A stretch of 64,000 bases of DNA from Ornithodoros turicata (lineage: Eukaryota > Arthropoda > Arachnida > Ixodida > Argasidae). The translations under genes were made by a program, and so were the position numbers. The stretch lies in assembly GCF_037126465.1 (NCBI RefSeq), contig NC_088201.1:7507001-7571000 (forward strand), in the 5' to 3' direction. Numbering within the stretch: the stretch's first letter is position 1; every line of letters begins with the position of its first letter. This document shows positions 1 to 11,849 of this stretch, in pieces. The notes under the pieces were generated by a model. The model saw only the letters and a program-made list of their open reading frames with translations. It was not told where the DNA came from and made no database searches.

Positions 1-285
1 TAACGAGGTACGCAACTCAGAACTTCTTCTGTGTTGTGTCCCTCGTTAAATTGCTGCGATATGTCTACACCCCGCATATCTACAGTGCGAAGCAAGAGAG
101 CCGCGAAGAGACAAATGAACGATAGTGCTCCCTCAAAGGAGTACAGAGGACCATAAAAAAAAAAATCGGGTTAAGACGTCTGATGAAAGTGCGTGTGTCA
201 TTTTACCGAATAGCGCGAAAGGCTTTGATGTGTGCAATTTGTTTCCCACAAAAAAAAAAAACTCACATAAACATGGCTCCGGGCA

Positions 286-534
286 CACTCTTAAAAATGA
301 ACTTCACCGCATAGCACGCTCCTAGCCAACCATTATCTCGAATGATATCGTTATCTGCCCTGATTTGTTGAAAACACGGGGCGTACGCCTTTTCTGTGAC
401 AATTATGAACAGCATAAGTGTCACAGAAATGGCGTACGCCCCCCGTTTTCAACAAATTAGGGCAGATAACGATATCATTCGAGATAATGGTTGGCTAGGA
501 GCGTGCTATGCGGTGAAGTTCATTTTTAAGAGTG
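286..534. mobile_element. Hairpin (foldback) MITE
   Basis: Two near-perfect inverted arms of about 110 bp start with CACTCTTAAAAATGAACTTC at 286 and mirror it up to 534. The loop lies near 405-420. Only a few mismatches separate the arms, so the copy is young or the family is uniform. No coding capacity is seen. I could not identify a clear target-site duplication or assign a superfamily. Confidence 0.8.
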
Positions 535-854
535 CATTCACCCTTAATTCGTCACTCCGGGTATAACGAGGAGGAGAAGGTATGGTGCCGCGTCACCGAT
601 GACGTTACAGGGGGAACTCGTTCTGGTTCGGCGGTCAGTGCATGGGGGTCAGCGCCCTGTCCCTTTGCCGCCGTAAACCAGTTTTGCCAGTTCTCCCGTA
701 GGGATAGAAGGAGCGGCCGAATAATGACCGAGCCAGGAGCAATGCTTTTTCAGAACCTTAAACAGCCGGGTAGCAGACGACAGCGAAGTAGCAGACAACA
801 TTTCTCTGAACCAATCGGCGAGCGTGTCCTCTGTAGCGTCAGCGCGAGGTCCCA

Positions 855-985
855 GGCACATCACAGGCTGGTACTGCTGTCACAGCCATTGCGCACGGTC
901 GCTTTTTGCGGCGTACTTTAAATTCAATTTCTGCGATAATTATGACTCTGTGGTGTGAATTACTTCTCATGGTGCGTCTTACTGG
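855..985 (+). repeat. Dispersed repeat, family C, copy 1
   Basis: The stretch containing TTTCTGCGATAATTA and the sequence before it (GCGCACGGTCG, GCGTACTTTAAAT) recurs in reverse complement at about 33865-33990. This is an interspersed element of unknown class. No open frame of note is present. Confidence 0.6.
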
Positions 986-1209
986 TCTACTTAACAGTTT
1001 TATATGAAGAAAACAGGGTGTTAAAAACGACTTCTGTGCTACTTTAAAACTTTATAGATCGCTTGAAATGAAGTGCATTTGCAAGTATGTTAGCAGCGTA
1101 CTTCTAGTAATATGGGGCAACGTTTCCCTTATGTGTATACCAATTTTGCGCAGCTTAACTAACACCGTGCCTTAGGTAATTAATGTGTTTAGCTTATAAC
1201 AAGAAGTTT

Positions 1210-1405
1210 GTGTGCCATTGGAGGAATGATTTCTGTACATCTACCAGACCGGTAATCCAGAAGATGTGGGTTCGATCCCTACAGCTGGCTAACCTTTTCA
1301 GTGACTTTCATCTCTCATCGTTGATTTCTTAGGCAATTTGAGGCTTTGTTTGTATCTGTCCCTTCTATGTTGTTCCAGCCTCAGAACATCAGTTTCTCTC
1401 TTATC
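1210..1405 (+). repeat. SINE family B, near full-length copy
   Basis: A tRNA-like head carries a B-box-like GGTTCGATCC near 1270. It is followed by a body ending in CTATGTTGTTCCAGCCTCAG and ATCAGTTTCTCTC. The same 3' body recurs at 19869, 27940, 52233 and 56856. The head plus the repeated body indicate a tRNA-derived SINE and not a functional tRNA gene. Confidence 0.65.
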
Positions 1406-1840
1406 TAACTGTCGTGTCTTGCTCGGACCACAGCCAGTTCCAGAACACTTTATTGATCACGATGGCACTCGTGCCTCTACACATGCGCCATAGTGGCGAC
1501 ACCACACTAACCAGAGCCGTTCCGATGGGGGTGCGAGAAGGGCAGCCGCCCAGGGCGCCCTGGCCAGAGGGGGCGCCGTACGGCAAGCCCTGAGAGGTTA
1601 GTTGGGCAGTATAAAGCGGGAAGTAAGAGAATTTGAATTTAAAATCTCAGCAGTTCAAATTAACGTTTTTCTTTGCTTTGCTTTGTTGTTCTGGCGGCAG
1701 TGAGGGAGGGAGGGGGCGCTTCACGTTTACCCTGCCCCGGGCGCAAACTCGCCTCTGGAGGGCTCCGCATGTAACAGCCGTTTATACACGCTCAGAGATG
1801 GTACCGTTATGCTTAACAAGGGCTATCCCTTATAAGGTAA

Positions 1841-2020
<180 letters not shown>

Positions 2021-2077
2021 TAAGTACACCTGCGCCGGCTAAGAACCCATTTTGTACGGTTCTATTTTGTCGTGTAG

Positions 2078-2230
2078 CCTGTCTGGGCTGTCGCCATTTA
2101 TGGGAGACACGGACGCGGAAACCTACAGCAATATCATCAAGGTGGACTACGATTTCGACGACGAGGTCTTTGAGAAAATTTCGGACACGGCGAAAGACTT
2201 CATTCAGAAACTGCTGATCAAAAATCCACA
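2078..2230 (+). CDS. Myosin light chain kinase, C-lobe exon
   Basis: Acceptor GTGTAG precedes 2078 and donor GTAAGT follows 2230. The translation reads LSGLSPFMGDTDAETYSNI followed by a D-rich stretch and TAKDFIQKLLIKNPQ, matching kinase subdomains IX-X of myosin light chain kinases. The 58-bp intron upstream and 1.3-kb intron downstream both keep the reading frame. The last two bases (CA) plus the first G of the next exon make Gln. No internal stop or frameshift is present. Confidence 0.92.
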
Positions 2231-2666
2231 GTAAGTTCCTCTGTACAGTGCTTTGTACTAAAGGATATTTGTGCAATTCCCCTTGTATGACATCTTTTAT
2301 TGACTAGGTATGTGTTTTATTAGATATGTAGTTTCAACGTGATGTGCATCACGCATATCAGAAAGCAAGGAGCAATATGAAGCAGCTCTGACAAACACTA
2401 AAGCTCTCCAAAAGTATGACCTCTCGCCACGATGTCACAAAATGCCATCCTCCGGCTTCTGGTGACTTTTCCGCTGAGCATCTTATTGCAGACGACAACT
2501 ACTGGGCAACTACGTTTATCCACTAATGGGTTAGTGGGGCGTCTGTTCAGAGTCAAAAGATTTGAGGACCCATGAACTTTCAGCAGTCTTTCTCAAGACA
2601 AGACAGAATGGCGACTGCTTGTGTTGCTGGAGGTGAAGTATGCGAAATAAGATGGGATACTTCTGC

Positions 2667-3069
2667 TATAGAACACTGCACGTGCAGCATTCTTAGGCCG
2701 AGGCCCGACACGAGCCCAGCCTCCCTTTGATTTACCTGCCCGTGCCCGTTTCGACGGCTCCCTACATGGACCGTGCCCGACCCAAGCTCGAATAATTTCT
2801 AGGTGTTCCGGCCCAAGCCCCGACTTCGCTCATCGGCCCGGCACAGCCCGGCACAGTGTAGCGAGCTGTAAAATTTGACCGTGGCTAACTAACAGTGCGG
2901 TAACACATGCCCGAGCTCGATCTATAGGACTGGCAGTGTACGGGCCCGTGCACATAGTGTCAAACCCGAGCCCTATCCAGGCCCGCACAAAGAAGGCTGT
3001 ACCTAGCCCAGCCAGACCCGTGGGCGCGGGCCGGACTTTCGGACAAACCCGAGCCCGTGCAGTGCTGTA
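2667..3069. mobile_element. hAT-type MITE in the MLCK intron
   Basis: A 403-bp GC-rich element rich in GCCCG/CCCGAGCCC motifs. Its ends are similar in inverted orientation (TATAGAACACTGCACG versus TACAGCACTGCACGG). It is flanked by an exact 8-bp direct repeat, ACTTCTGC, at 2659-2666 and 3070-3077. An 8-bp target duplication is the signature of hAT transposases. It has no coding capacity and lies inside the intron between the exons ending at 2230 and starting at 3573. Confidence 0.75.
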
Positions 3070-3436
3070 ACTTCTGCTTCAGACGATAATTTTAGTTTCT
3101 TTTCGTCTTTTTATTTTGTGTGTGTGTGTGTCATATGTTAATGGAAACACCAACGTTATTTTGATGATAACTAGCAGTGTCTTTCATCGCCACAGTCGAT
3201 ATGTTACCCAGTTGCTCGCGGTAATTTAGTTAAGATGTAAAGATGAACTTCGCAGAGGGTACTACAGTGCTACCGTGTCAAGAACGATGATCAGTGCTTT
3301 GGGTACGGCGTTGGTGAGCTGGATTCGACCATGGACCAAGCAATTTTGTTCATGGAAAATTTGTTGCAGTGTATGTGCAGAAGCACACTGTAGTCGTTCT
3401 TTCCTTGCTGAGAGTGTGCGTTGTACAGAGATCAAT

Positions 3437-3515
3437 ATGTAGTGGCCATTTTTACTATCTGTGGTATCTGCAAATCTAGTACACTATACAGATAGCGAAA
3501 ATGGCCATTACATAG
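3437..3515. mobile_element. Short palindromic MITE
   Basis: Inverted arms of about 26 bp (TGTAGTGGCCATTTTTACTA at the left, its near complement ending GGCCATTACATA at the right) enclose about 25 bp. It sits in the MLCK intron just upstream of the exon at 3573. The arms start and end in TA, consistent with a Tc1/mariner-like insertion, but the family was not identified. Confidence 0.6.
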
Positions 3516-3572
3516 GAGACATACCCTACGTTTTCTATTTTCTATCTAATCTTATTAAATCTGCACGTTTAG

Positions 3573-3693
3573 GAAACGGCTCAGTGCTCAACACTGTCTG
3601 GAGCATGAATGGTTGAAGAAGGTGCCCCGGAGAACATCTTTCTCGCTCCCTAAAGAGAAGTTGAAGAAATTTGTGATCAGGAGGAAATGGCTG
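3573..3693 (+). CDS. Myosin light chain kinase, end of catalytic domain and autoinhibitory helix start
   Basis: Acceptor CGTTTAG and donor GTGCGT frame this 121-bp exon. It encodes KRLSAQHCLEHEWL, the conserved end of the kinase C-lobe. A basic linker follows, then KLKKFVIRRKWL, the start of the autoinhibitory and calmodulin-binding segment seen in MLCKs. The exon ends in phase 0, so the next exon continues directly with KTGNAI. In known MLCKs the equivalent RRKWQKTGNAVRAIGR segment binds calmodulin, so regulation by Ca2+/calmodulin is expected here. Confidence 0.9.
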
Positions 3694-4090
3694 GTGCGTA
3701 CTGTTGATCGCTTTCTTTCAAACTGCCAAGAACGTATTTTGCAAACCAGAAAATATAAGCCAGCGTATTTACTTGAGCGCAACCAAAAACACGGATATGG
3801 GCAAATTAACAGTTCAGAATTAGAAGTGTGGTGCATGCCTTTGTAGAAGGACGCAGGTACACAAGGTGCTGTGTACCTAGGTAGGAAAGCAGCCTATAAA
3901 CAACTTGCACAGACTTGGATAGGGTAGTTGTTTTGCTATGGTGCCACAATTTTTGCAAGCTGCCTACGACAGGCTGGCATATGCTATCGTCTGCCAGCCA
4001 TAGCCTTACTAGTCTTGCTCGTTTTGTGTTATACTCTCTTCTGTGGCATTTTAACCAGCTTGAAGCCAGTGGATGCATATTGTCTTTCAG

Positions 4091-4210
4091 AAAACCGGCA
4101 ACGCCATCATGGCCTTGGGTCGCATGGTAAACCTGACGAGCATCAGTTCGTCACCCACAAAACAAGATGATCCTCAGCTTCTGGAACGGCCTGCCCCAAA
4201 CGGATCCTAA
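4091..4210 (+). CDS. Myosin light chain kinase, terminal coding exon with calmodulin-binding site
   Basis: Acceptor TTTCAG precedes 4091. The exon encodes KTGNAIMALGRMVNLTSIS followed by a Ser/Pro-rich tail of about 20 residues, and ends at TAA 4208-4210. With the previous exon it completes the amphipathic calmodulin-binding helix (RRKWL/KTGNAI/ALGRM). The protein stops about 27 residues beyond the helix, so it lacks the C-terminal Ig/telokin domain found after the helix in vertebrate smooth-muscle MLCK. The ending is therefore a short-tailed invertebrate form, unless alternative 3' exons exist. Confidence 0.88.
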   Translation, partial: KTGNAIMALGRMVNLTSISSSPTKQDDPQLLERPAPNGS

Positions 4211-4479
4211 GATTGTCGGGATGATCCCCGTCAAAGAGTCACAAACGTCCCCTTCGGCTAGCTGCGAGTTAACGCCCAGGCATAGCAGCAAATGAACGTT
4301 GCATTTATTAACATGTTTCACGAGTTTCTGTTCTAAAGGACCATGTAAAATAGCCTCACCTCCCTGCCCTAATGTCTGACGAAGACAACCTGATGTACAT
4401 ATCATTCCTCTTTTATTTATGTCCTTCGGAATCTTGCGTTGAGAGGCCAAATGCGTTCTCAGCTGCCTAAACGGAGTGA

Positions 4480-4485
4480 AATAAA
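4480..4485 (+). terminator. Candidate polyadenylation signal of the MLCK gene
   Basis: AATAAA lies 270 bp after the MLCK stop codon on the coding strand. It is the first canonical signal downstream, giving a 3' UTR of roughly 0.3 kb. Cleavage position is not proven. Confidence 0.5.
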
Positions 4486-7400
4486 CGAATACATATAGGA
4501 TATATTAAGAAGTTGTACATAAAGGGTATACATAAGAAAGATCTACACCTGTCAGCCATTTCTGCCCTGATACGTTGTGCTTGTTTTATGTATGTTACAA
4601 AATCACTTGTTCCTGTACATTGTAAGTCGTGCTACATGTAACGCCACGCGTAATTATTGAGTCCATTTTCATTTATGGTGTTTCATTTTTAATGTAACCG
4701 CATTATAAGAGGGTCGACACAAATTGAGTCGTGAATGACCAATCGCATTTGCAAGTGAGAGGCATGGTGGTGTTGGGGATAGATGTATTTATTATTTTCT
4801 ATTCGCTTGTGTGCTCCCATGCTAGTAGTAAAGACTGTCATGACCTTTTGTATATAGCAGTGTGTAGGTTACTCTGGATGACCTCAACAATCGTGGCATG
4901 ACCTTAAATAAGCTCTGTAGGGAGTAGTTCGGGTTGTGGAGCGGTCAGCAAGCCAGGACTGGCGGTAAGTTGTCCGGGAAAACGGCGAAGTGGGAGAGTG
5001 GAGAGGGATGGCTTGTTAACTAATTTTGCATTAGCGTTTGTAGCAGTGGGCGGTGGCCTAAAGTCACGTTTGAGGGACACCGGCCTTCGAGATACCCATA
5101 GCTCCTTAGACGAGCTTTCATTGCGAGACGTTGCAACAGGGGTACACGATGTTCACGAGTTGAAACTGGGATATGTCGGTGGGCCATACAGTTGCAGAAG
5201 CCTACGCCTTGTGGCGGAAGTAGCTTGGCGGCGAATTATAATTTGCTCTTCCATTTCTTTCTCCGCATTGAGAGGCACCAAGGGCTGGGAGTCCAGCAAG
5301 AGTTGAAGACGTGTGCGCGTGCTCTGACACTGAAAGTGCAGCTACAGAGCAGAAGGGAAGTCTAGATTCAGGAGAGTTTACAAATTTTACATTGTGGTGT
5401 GCACGTGCGTTTCCCACGCAGTTATCAGAGTGCAATTCCACACGTCATCTGACTGCGTTTGAAAAGCAGAGGTTACTTCGGGGGCGTCTGGGCTTGTGGT
5501 CTGGGCTTCTTGCAGACATTTTGCGCGACGCAGTACCTTCCGTTGTGTTCGTTTTTAAGGGACTGTAAAGTGGACGGTAAACCTATAGAGTGTGCTTTTC
5601 TGACAGCTTGTAACTCGGACGCTTCAGATACGTAATAGATCTACTATGCATTGGACTCTCTTTTTATTTTTTTATTTTTTCAAAGATTACTGCACCATGC
5701 AAAACTTGTGAACTCCAAGACTCGGCAACCCTGAGGCAACTCGCGTGCCATCTATTGAGAACGAAAGCAGTTAGGCTAGCCATGTGGCATGTGCCCAGCT
5801 GCAATGTGCGCTTCGTCGTCGAAGGTGCACGGTGGGTGCATCCCGGAACAGTAGAATGTAAACCAGACATCCGGTAGAAATCGCCTGGATGCGAGGTTTT
5901 GCCCGCAGTACCAATGCCAAAGTGGCTTTCACAGCTTTCATATTGTGGTCACTCTACTTACGCCAGGACCGTGGGTAATGGCAGAAGAGTAGACGACGCG
6001 GAGAGAGAGAAAGGCAAACAGATGGCGCACATCGCACAGATATTCTTACGGTTTGAACGGTTTGAACCGGACTTCTCAATTCTGTTGCTGTTGTTCTTCA
6101 AAACAGGTGTAATAGTAATTTCTACCCTGTCCCAATGTCTGTCTTACGTAGTACTTCAGTACTTCAATATCACGCGATGTCTGTCCGCCAATACGGGGCG
6201 GGCTTCCACTGTTTTCCTCAGCGAACGTAGAGTGGCGCCACCGTCCGGTTTTTAGAATCGTTCAAAATTAATTAAACACATGAAGAACCGAAAGGTGATG
6301 ACTTGTGTGTGTCATCACAAAGCCAACTGTAGGCGTGCTGTTTACGGAATGTATGGGAACGTGCAGCCGGCCAATCCCAGGCTAGAGGAACATGACACAT
6401 GCTTTGGCTTCTGAAAGCATCGGCCCACGAGCGGTAATGTGGCTGTCCAGTGTCCACCGCAGTGATGCCATTCTGGTTTGCTCGAGTGGGCTTTTCAGCA
6501 GCTTCTCCTGACGCGTGTATCGTCTGCATATGCAAGATACGTGATAATCTCCGGTAAAGGCCTCGGAAAACCAACCCGAACCATGTTAAAAAGATACACT
6601 GAAGTACACAAAAATACTCCGAGGTTCTGGATTCCTAGCAGGTTGAATGTCGTTCCGAGGCGTACACTTAAAGATACTGAAAAGCAGTAGAACTGCAATC
6701 TCAGAAAATGTATCAATTCGGTAGCCCTCAGTACTTTTACGTCATAATTTTTGTCCCAATTGCGCCCATAGTCTCTTTTTTTTTTTTTAGAAAATTAAAA
6801 TTGAAAATTACGGGCAACACTGCGTCGAAGTCGCCACCAACTGCGCGTTCCTCGTCGGCACGTTCCCCGCACGCTCACATGTCGGCACGTCGGCGCGTTC
6901 CTCGGCAGCAGCCTCAGTCGGCTGCCGCCTAGTGCGCATCGATGCAGTCTAGTTATACGCCTGACCAGTCGGGATGGCTGACAGCGGAAAACGCTAGTAC
7001 CTGCTGCGCTTGCGCCGTACGCATTTCTTGCGTGAGCAACGAGATGGCGCCACAGGCGCCTCGGCTAGGCAAGCCTGTTCCAATAGTGACAAGCAAAGGG
7101 GTCTACTCAGCTGCCTAGTCAGGCGGCTTCGCGGGCGCGAGGTATTGGGACGCAGCCTAAGTCTGCTACGTGCCGACTACGTAGTCATCATGAACATCAA
7201 GCCAGTCGGGAATTGCTGTGGCTGCGTTCCAATACCTCGCGCCCGCGAAGCCGCCTGACTAGGCAGCTGAGTAGACCCCCTTTGCTTGTCACTATTGGAA
7301 CAGGCTTGCCTAGCCGAGGCGCCTGTGGCGCCATCTCGTTGCTCACGCAAGAAATGCGTACGGCGCATGCGCAGCAGGACTCTAATGCGCTAAGTTTGTA

Positions 7401-10400
7401 GGACATCGTGCATAAACTGTCACCTTCACAACTAAACATGTGTTGCAACTCTCTACGCAGTTTTAAAGAACATACCAATATGTGCAACTTTACATTTAAA
7501 GCCAGCAGAAACAGCGGGCACGCTGGTACCGTCAACGCGCGTCTCCATCCCGGCTGTCAGATGGTCAGGCGTAAAACTAGACTGCATCGATGCGCACTAG
7601 GCGGTAGCCAGCCGAGGGAACGTCGTGTATTTCTAGCCCGTGAAAGCAGCCACAGTTCCGAAAACGGTTGCAACACTTGCTCGGTTGCTCCTCTGCTTCC
7701 CTTGGCTACGTATTGTGTGAGTGTCCGCCTCTATCCAGGCTTGTAGTCAAGGCTGATTGGTCTGGTTGAGGCAGCGGCGGAGACGGCGTCCCCATGTGGC
7801 GTTCGTGTCATGTTTTTGTTTCTTCGTGGGTGTGGATGTGTTTTCATATATCTCACGGTTTCATAGATTCGGGCTGTGTGTTACTGTTCCAAAAACATTT
7901 TGGCGTTGTGTTTGCTGTATGCTTACTGGATTCCTTTGTTTGCATGCGCCGCGGCAACAGTAGCTGATTCAATATGGCGCTCCCCTCGCCCGTACGTCCC
8001 AGTTTCGAAGGTTTCCTTCTAGCATAAGATTTCTATGCTAGGCAGTCGACTAACCGGGGTATTGGAACGCAGCCTGTGTTTCAATACTCGGCGCAGGAGA
8101 AGCTGTCTGAGTGGACAGCTAGATAGACGCCCTATCGGCGGAGATTTGGAACAGACTTCCGGATTTGGCGCCGCTGTCGCCATCTGTCAAGGCCCGTAGG
8201 AACATCAGTTCCGCACTTTATTTAAAAGCCGCGCAATTCATTATTAAGCGGTGAAATAATTCAGCTCACATGTCGATGCATTCTTCCTCTGTATCGTTAT
8301 ATTGCAGAACACCTAGTGACCTCAGTATCATTAGTTAGCAATGACAGGCAAAAATGCCGTCACGGCTCACTTCTATTAAGGCGTAGTCAATAAATATGCG
8401 TTTCTTGTATTTTCTTGATGTGTTCATATCATTCGTATATGTCTCTATTTCCTCAGTGTTCCTTGCATTTCGTTGTTCTTCACGTTTTGCAAAGCTTCAC
8501 TCCGCCATGTATTAACCCTGGGCCCTTACGGTACTACAATAAATAAATTCCATAAAATATCACTTTTTGGACTTATTGTTGAACGCCGTAAACATGCCAG
8601 ACCGAAGCGCATCTATGTCGCAGACAAGTGTATTAATTTTCACGGCTGCTGTCAATGACGACCACTCAGACGCATAGCTATAGTCTGCATCGATGCAGAC
8701 TAGGCGAAAGACACCTGAATAGCAGTCTAGGCGGGAATTGGAACGAAACATAAAATGGCGCACTTCCGGTTAGCCCGCCAAGTAGTCGGCTTACCGGAGT
8801 ATCCGCTCCTTGCACAACGCAGGTGGAGCCAGCGTTGTATGTCCCCTACCGGCGCTGTGCAAAATGTTGGGTAGTAAGGGTGCATATCCTCGCTTGCTTT
8901 GATTACACGATTTGACTGCGTTGCGGCTATTTCTGCTCTACTTGGCCTTAGAAATATAGGAATAGCTAAAGTTGCTGATTGTTGTTATGACACGGTTTCT
9001 GGCCCATGAATTTCCTGGACGAATTTTTTGACAAAGTAGCGCTGTCAAAGGGTCAAGGATCTGTGAATGCGCATAATTCGGCTAGTGCTGAAGATTGTCG
9101 CAACGTGTGCTTACTTGGAAACATGCTAAAATCCCTGACTTTTGCGAAATTCTATTTCCGCACGCACGTAATCTCAGTAGTTGTCGGTTTCCCCAATTGT
9201 TATGCTGTGGTCGAACGGTTATGGTATTGTTATGGTTGGGGGGTGGGGGTAGATATGTAGAGTTAAAACACGTGGAGAGGTAGGTCACAGCAAAGTTGGT
9301 CACTGAGTTTGCATAAAGTATTCGCAAACGGTACAGGTGATAATAAATTTAGATTACAATTGCCATGGATATTGAGCTGGCGTTTCCTTTGCCTGGTGGC
9401 TCTCTGGCATCAACGAAATTATGTCTCTGAGAGTTCATTGCACAACTTTAATAGTATACCCTGCAGAAACGTTTGAAACGAAAATGAAATTGCGAAAATG
9501 CAGAACTACACAGCACTTTTTAGACATTATTTCATTGAACAGTAGACATGACTGCACCTTTAGCTTAATAATTACGTGAGGTCTCTTTAGGTTGCCGTTT
9601 AGAAAGCCCTGTAATGAGAGGGATGGATTTCTGCGTATTTTGCTGCACACTCAATAGTGAGTTTCAGTATAACGTACCCTGTCGCCTTTGCGCACGTAAC
9701 GGACAGCGTTGGTGGTTCGCACGCGCAATACATAAGCAGGGCTTTACGCATTGCGCAAAACCAAGACGCTATCCCTTACGTATACGCAAAAGCGACAACG
9801 TACGATATGCTAAAACTCACTATCATCTATTACGGGTCTTTCCTATAAGGATGATCGTGTAGTACCGCAATTTCACCTCTCCCTCGTATTCCACAAGGAA
9901 TGTATCAAACGAGAACACCAACCATCCGTCACAAACCAGGAAAACTAAAATCCACCGGAAAAAATAAAAAAGAAGGAGAGAAAGGAAACCGTAGAAACCA
10001 GCAACCTTAAAAAGGTCAAACCCACGGAAGAAATTTGGAGTATTCGGCTCATTTTTAATTTCGGCGAGGTTTGCCTGGCTAGAGTCATGCCTAGCAAGCT
10101 CGTCGCGTCTCATACATGTTTCATTACAAAAAATTACGATCGCACAGTGTAACTTGTCTAACCTAGACCCACTAAATAAAGGTGCGTTGTACTGAGCGAT
10201 TGTAATAAGCTTCACTTTAGTGGATACCATTTAGCGAGACAAATCTAACCGAAGGAAAGCAGGAGACCCGCCCCGAAGTTACTACTCAAATGTTAACACG
10301 TGGTTCGTAGAGGGCGCTTCAGCTGCTGGAGAAACTCTACTGCAAGGAGCGGATTGGAACACAACCAAAACATAGATCACTGTTACTTGAAAAGTTTGGG

Positions 10401-10885
10401 ATTATATTTCCCATCAGACGTCGCCCCGAGCCGTCTTACCGCAATTTTACTGGCAAATTTATAGCGTTCCCTGTCACTTGTAGAGCTTGTTGTACTGGGT
10501 TTACAAGTCACAAGCTGTTAACTACGCCGCATAGATAACCTGTCTGTCTGCTGCCTTACGCTACCTTTAAGAAAGTGAAGGCTCAAAAAGCTGAAAGGGG
10601 CGTCCACTCATAGCTCCATAAACTTCTGCATTACTAAACAACGAACGACAAACGAAACATTCGAAATGAAATTTTAAATTTCTTAAATTCTCGCGCTCAA
10701 AAATTCGACTACACTCTCCATCCGGCCTCTCTCTCTCTCCGTCTCCGACGCGCAGGCGCTTGTATCCCTGCGTTGGAGCCATGATTGGAGCGCTCATGGC
10801 GCTCGTACCAGAAAACAAAAAGTTAACTCGGAAAGGTGCCGGTAGGTGCTGTGTTCTCGACGTGCTTGAGAGCTCTCGCCCCAAG
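4486..10885. other. Intergenic spacer with transposon debris
   Basis: No gene is supported between the MLCK 3' end and the tRNA. Open frames here are short, overlap on both strands and lack recognisable domains. The main structure is the foldback element at 6896-7622. Fragments related to it lie at about 8060-8200 (GGTATTGGAACGCAGCC again) and about 8685-8760 (CATCGATGCAG plus CTAGGCG again). I see nothing else specific. Confidence 0.55.
6896..7622. mobile_element. Large foldback DNA transposon
   Basis: A nested inverted repeat. The inner arms of about 157 bp (7001-7157 and 7220-7377) are nearly exact complements, so both strands give open frames with the same N-terminal peptide. Outer arms share CGCATCGATGCAGTCTAGT and the flanking CGCCTAGTG at about 6928-6954 and 7575-7605. 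The loop is about 60 bp. No transposase is encoded. It is a non-autonomous foldback/TIR element; the superfamily was not determined. Confidence 0.75.
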
Positions 10886-10957
10886 TCCTCGTTAGTATAG
10901 TGGTCAGTATCCCCGCCTGTCACGCGGGAGACCGGGGTTCGATTCCCCGACGGGGAG
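10886..10957 (+). tRNA. tRNA-Asp (GTC)
   Basis: A complete 72-nt cloverleaf. The acceptor stem pairs TCCTCGT with ACGGGGA (one T-G pair) and the discriminator base is G. The anticodon arm pairs CCCGC with GCGGG around loop CTGTCAC, giving anticodon GTC at 10919-10921. The T arm contains the B box GGTTCGATTCC and the A box is TTAGTATAGTGG. No intron is present. It decodes aspartate GAC/GAU codons. Confidence 0.95.
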
Positions 10958-10962
10958 GTTTC

Positions 10963-10970
10963 TTTTTTTT
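10963..10970 (+). terminator. RNA polymerase III terminator of tRNA-Asp
   Basis: A run of eight T residues begins five bases after the tRNA discriminator base, the usual position and form of a Pol III stop. This supports the tRNA being a functional transcription unit. Confidence 0.85.
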
Positions 10971-11000
10971 CCTCTATAGCGTGCTTCTTTTTTTTCATGT

Positions 11001-11246
11001 TACCGCCGAGAAGCAACTGTGGCCATGAGCGGCGTACTGACGTGGATAGATGGTGAGAGGACAGCACGAAGGAGTGAGTGACAGAGGGGTTAGTTTGCGT
11101 CCTGGACCGACTGCAAGGGGAACTGTGAAATTCATCTGGAAAGATTGCCGGAAAACCCAGATAGGCACAGACGGTGCGGGGTTGCGAACTCGTGTCACCT
11201 CCCAGTCTGGGAGTGGAAAGCGGTCATCCTAACTATGCCACGGGAG
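11001..11246 (-). repeat. SINE family A, copy 1
   Basis: Shares with 14019-14250 and 31978-32240 the segments CAGCA-GGAGTG, CCTGG-CCGACT, GGGGAACTGTG, GGAAAACCCAG and a B-box-like motif (on the minus strand GAGTTCGCAACCCC, diverged). The body tail is at the low-coordinate end, so the SINE points leftwards. It lies directly downstream of tRNA-Asp in opposite orientation. Confidence 0.6.
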
Positions 11247-11732
11247 CTGGTAATTCTTAATTGCTGAATATTAGTGCTTTGTCATATGCTCGTGAGCTCT
11301 TTCGTGTTTGCCTTGTGTCCCTCCATGTTCGCTCAAGCTTCTCCTTCAAAGGATGTTGTCCACAAACTTTACCTACAAACTTCGACGCTCGGAGTGGCAC
11401 CGTCTCCTTATTAAAAATCTGCCGTTACGGTTCTCTCTTTTCTGTTTCTTTTCTTTCTTTCTGTATATGGGTGACGTGGGCGGCGAAAAGCAAACGCCAT
11501 TTCATGGATTCTTCTTGCTGTCTTCGAAATGTTTTCGCGTTGTGGACCCGCTTCAACAGTGTCGGACGTCACCTGCTGGTTGATACGGTGTCTAGTCCCC
11601 CCCCCCCCAAAAAAAATAATCAAAAATAAAAAGGAAATGTAGCTCTGAAAGCAGTTATTGTCTTGGGTGGCACAAATGCCGTTTGCACCCCAAGCCAACT
11701 TGCGACCGGCTTGGTATTTTTTGTAGGGGAAT

Positions 11733-11840
11733 CAGGGTGTCGAACCGAAACGTTTTTCGTTCCGGTGTTCGTTCCGGTTCTATCATAAACTGTCCGGTAC
11801 CGGTTCTGCTCCGGAGCAAAAAATAACAGTTCATACCGGT
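11733..11840 (+). mobile_element. hAT-like terminal fragment (CAGGGTGTCGAACCG)
   Basis: The end sequence CAGGGTGTCGAACCG and the following GTTCCGGTTC-rich subterminal repeats match the left end of the complete element at 42084-43282. No matching right end was found within the next 1 kb, so this looks like a truncated or diverged copy. Confidence 0.5.
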
Positions 11841-11849
11841 TCCGCTGAC

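Noticed and set aside
1237..1290. tRNA-like B box and arm
   Set aside because: It is the head of a SINE that recurs elsewhere; no complete cloverleaf with acceptor pairing was found.
4998..5568. Overlapping plus-strand frames of about 100 codons
   Set aside because: No splice support, domain or codon pattern; likely spacer.
7010..7368. Two plus/minus open frames with the same N-terminal peptide
   Set aside because: They are the two arms of an inverted repeat read on opposite strands, not genes.
10567..11067. 166-codon minus-strand open frame
   Set aside because: It runs antisense through the tRNA-Asp gene and into a SINE; low-complexity parts and no domain.
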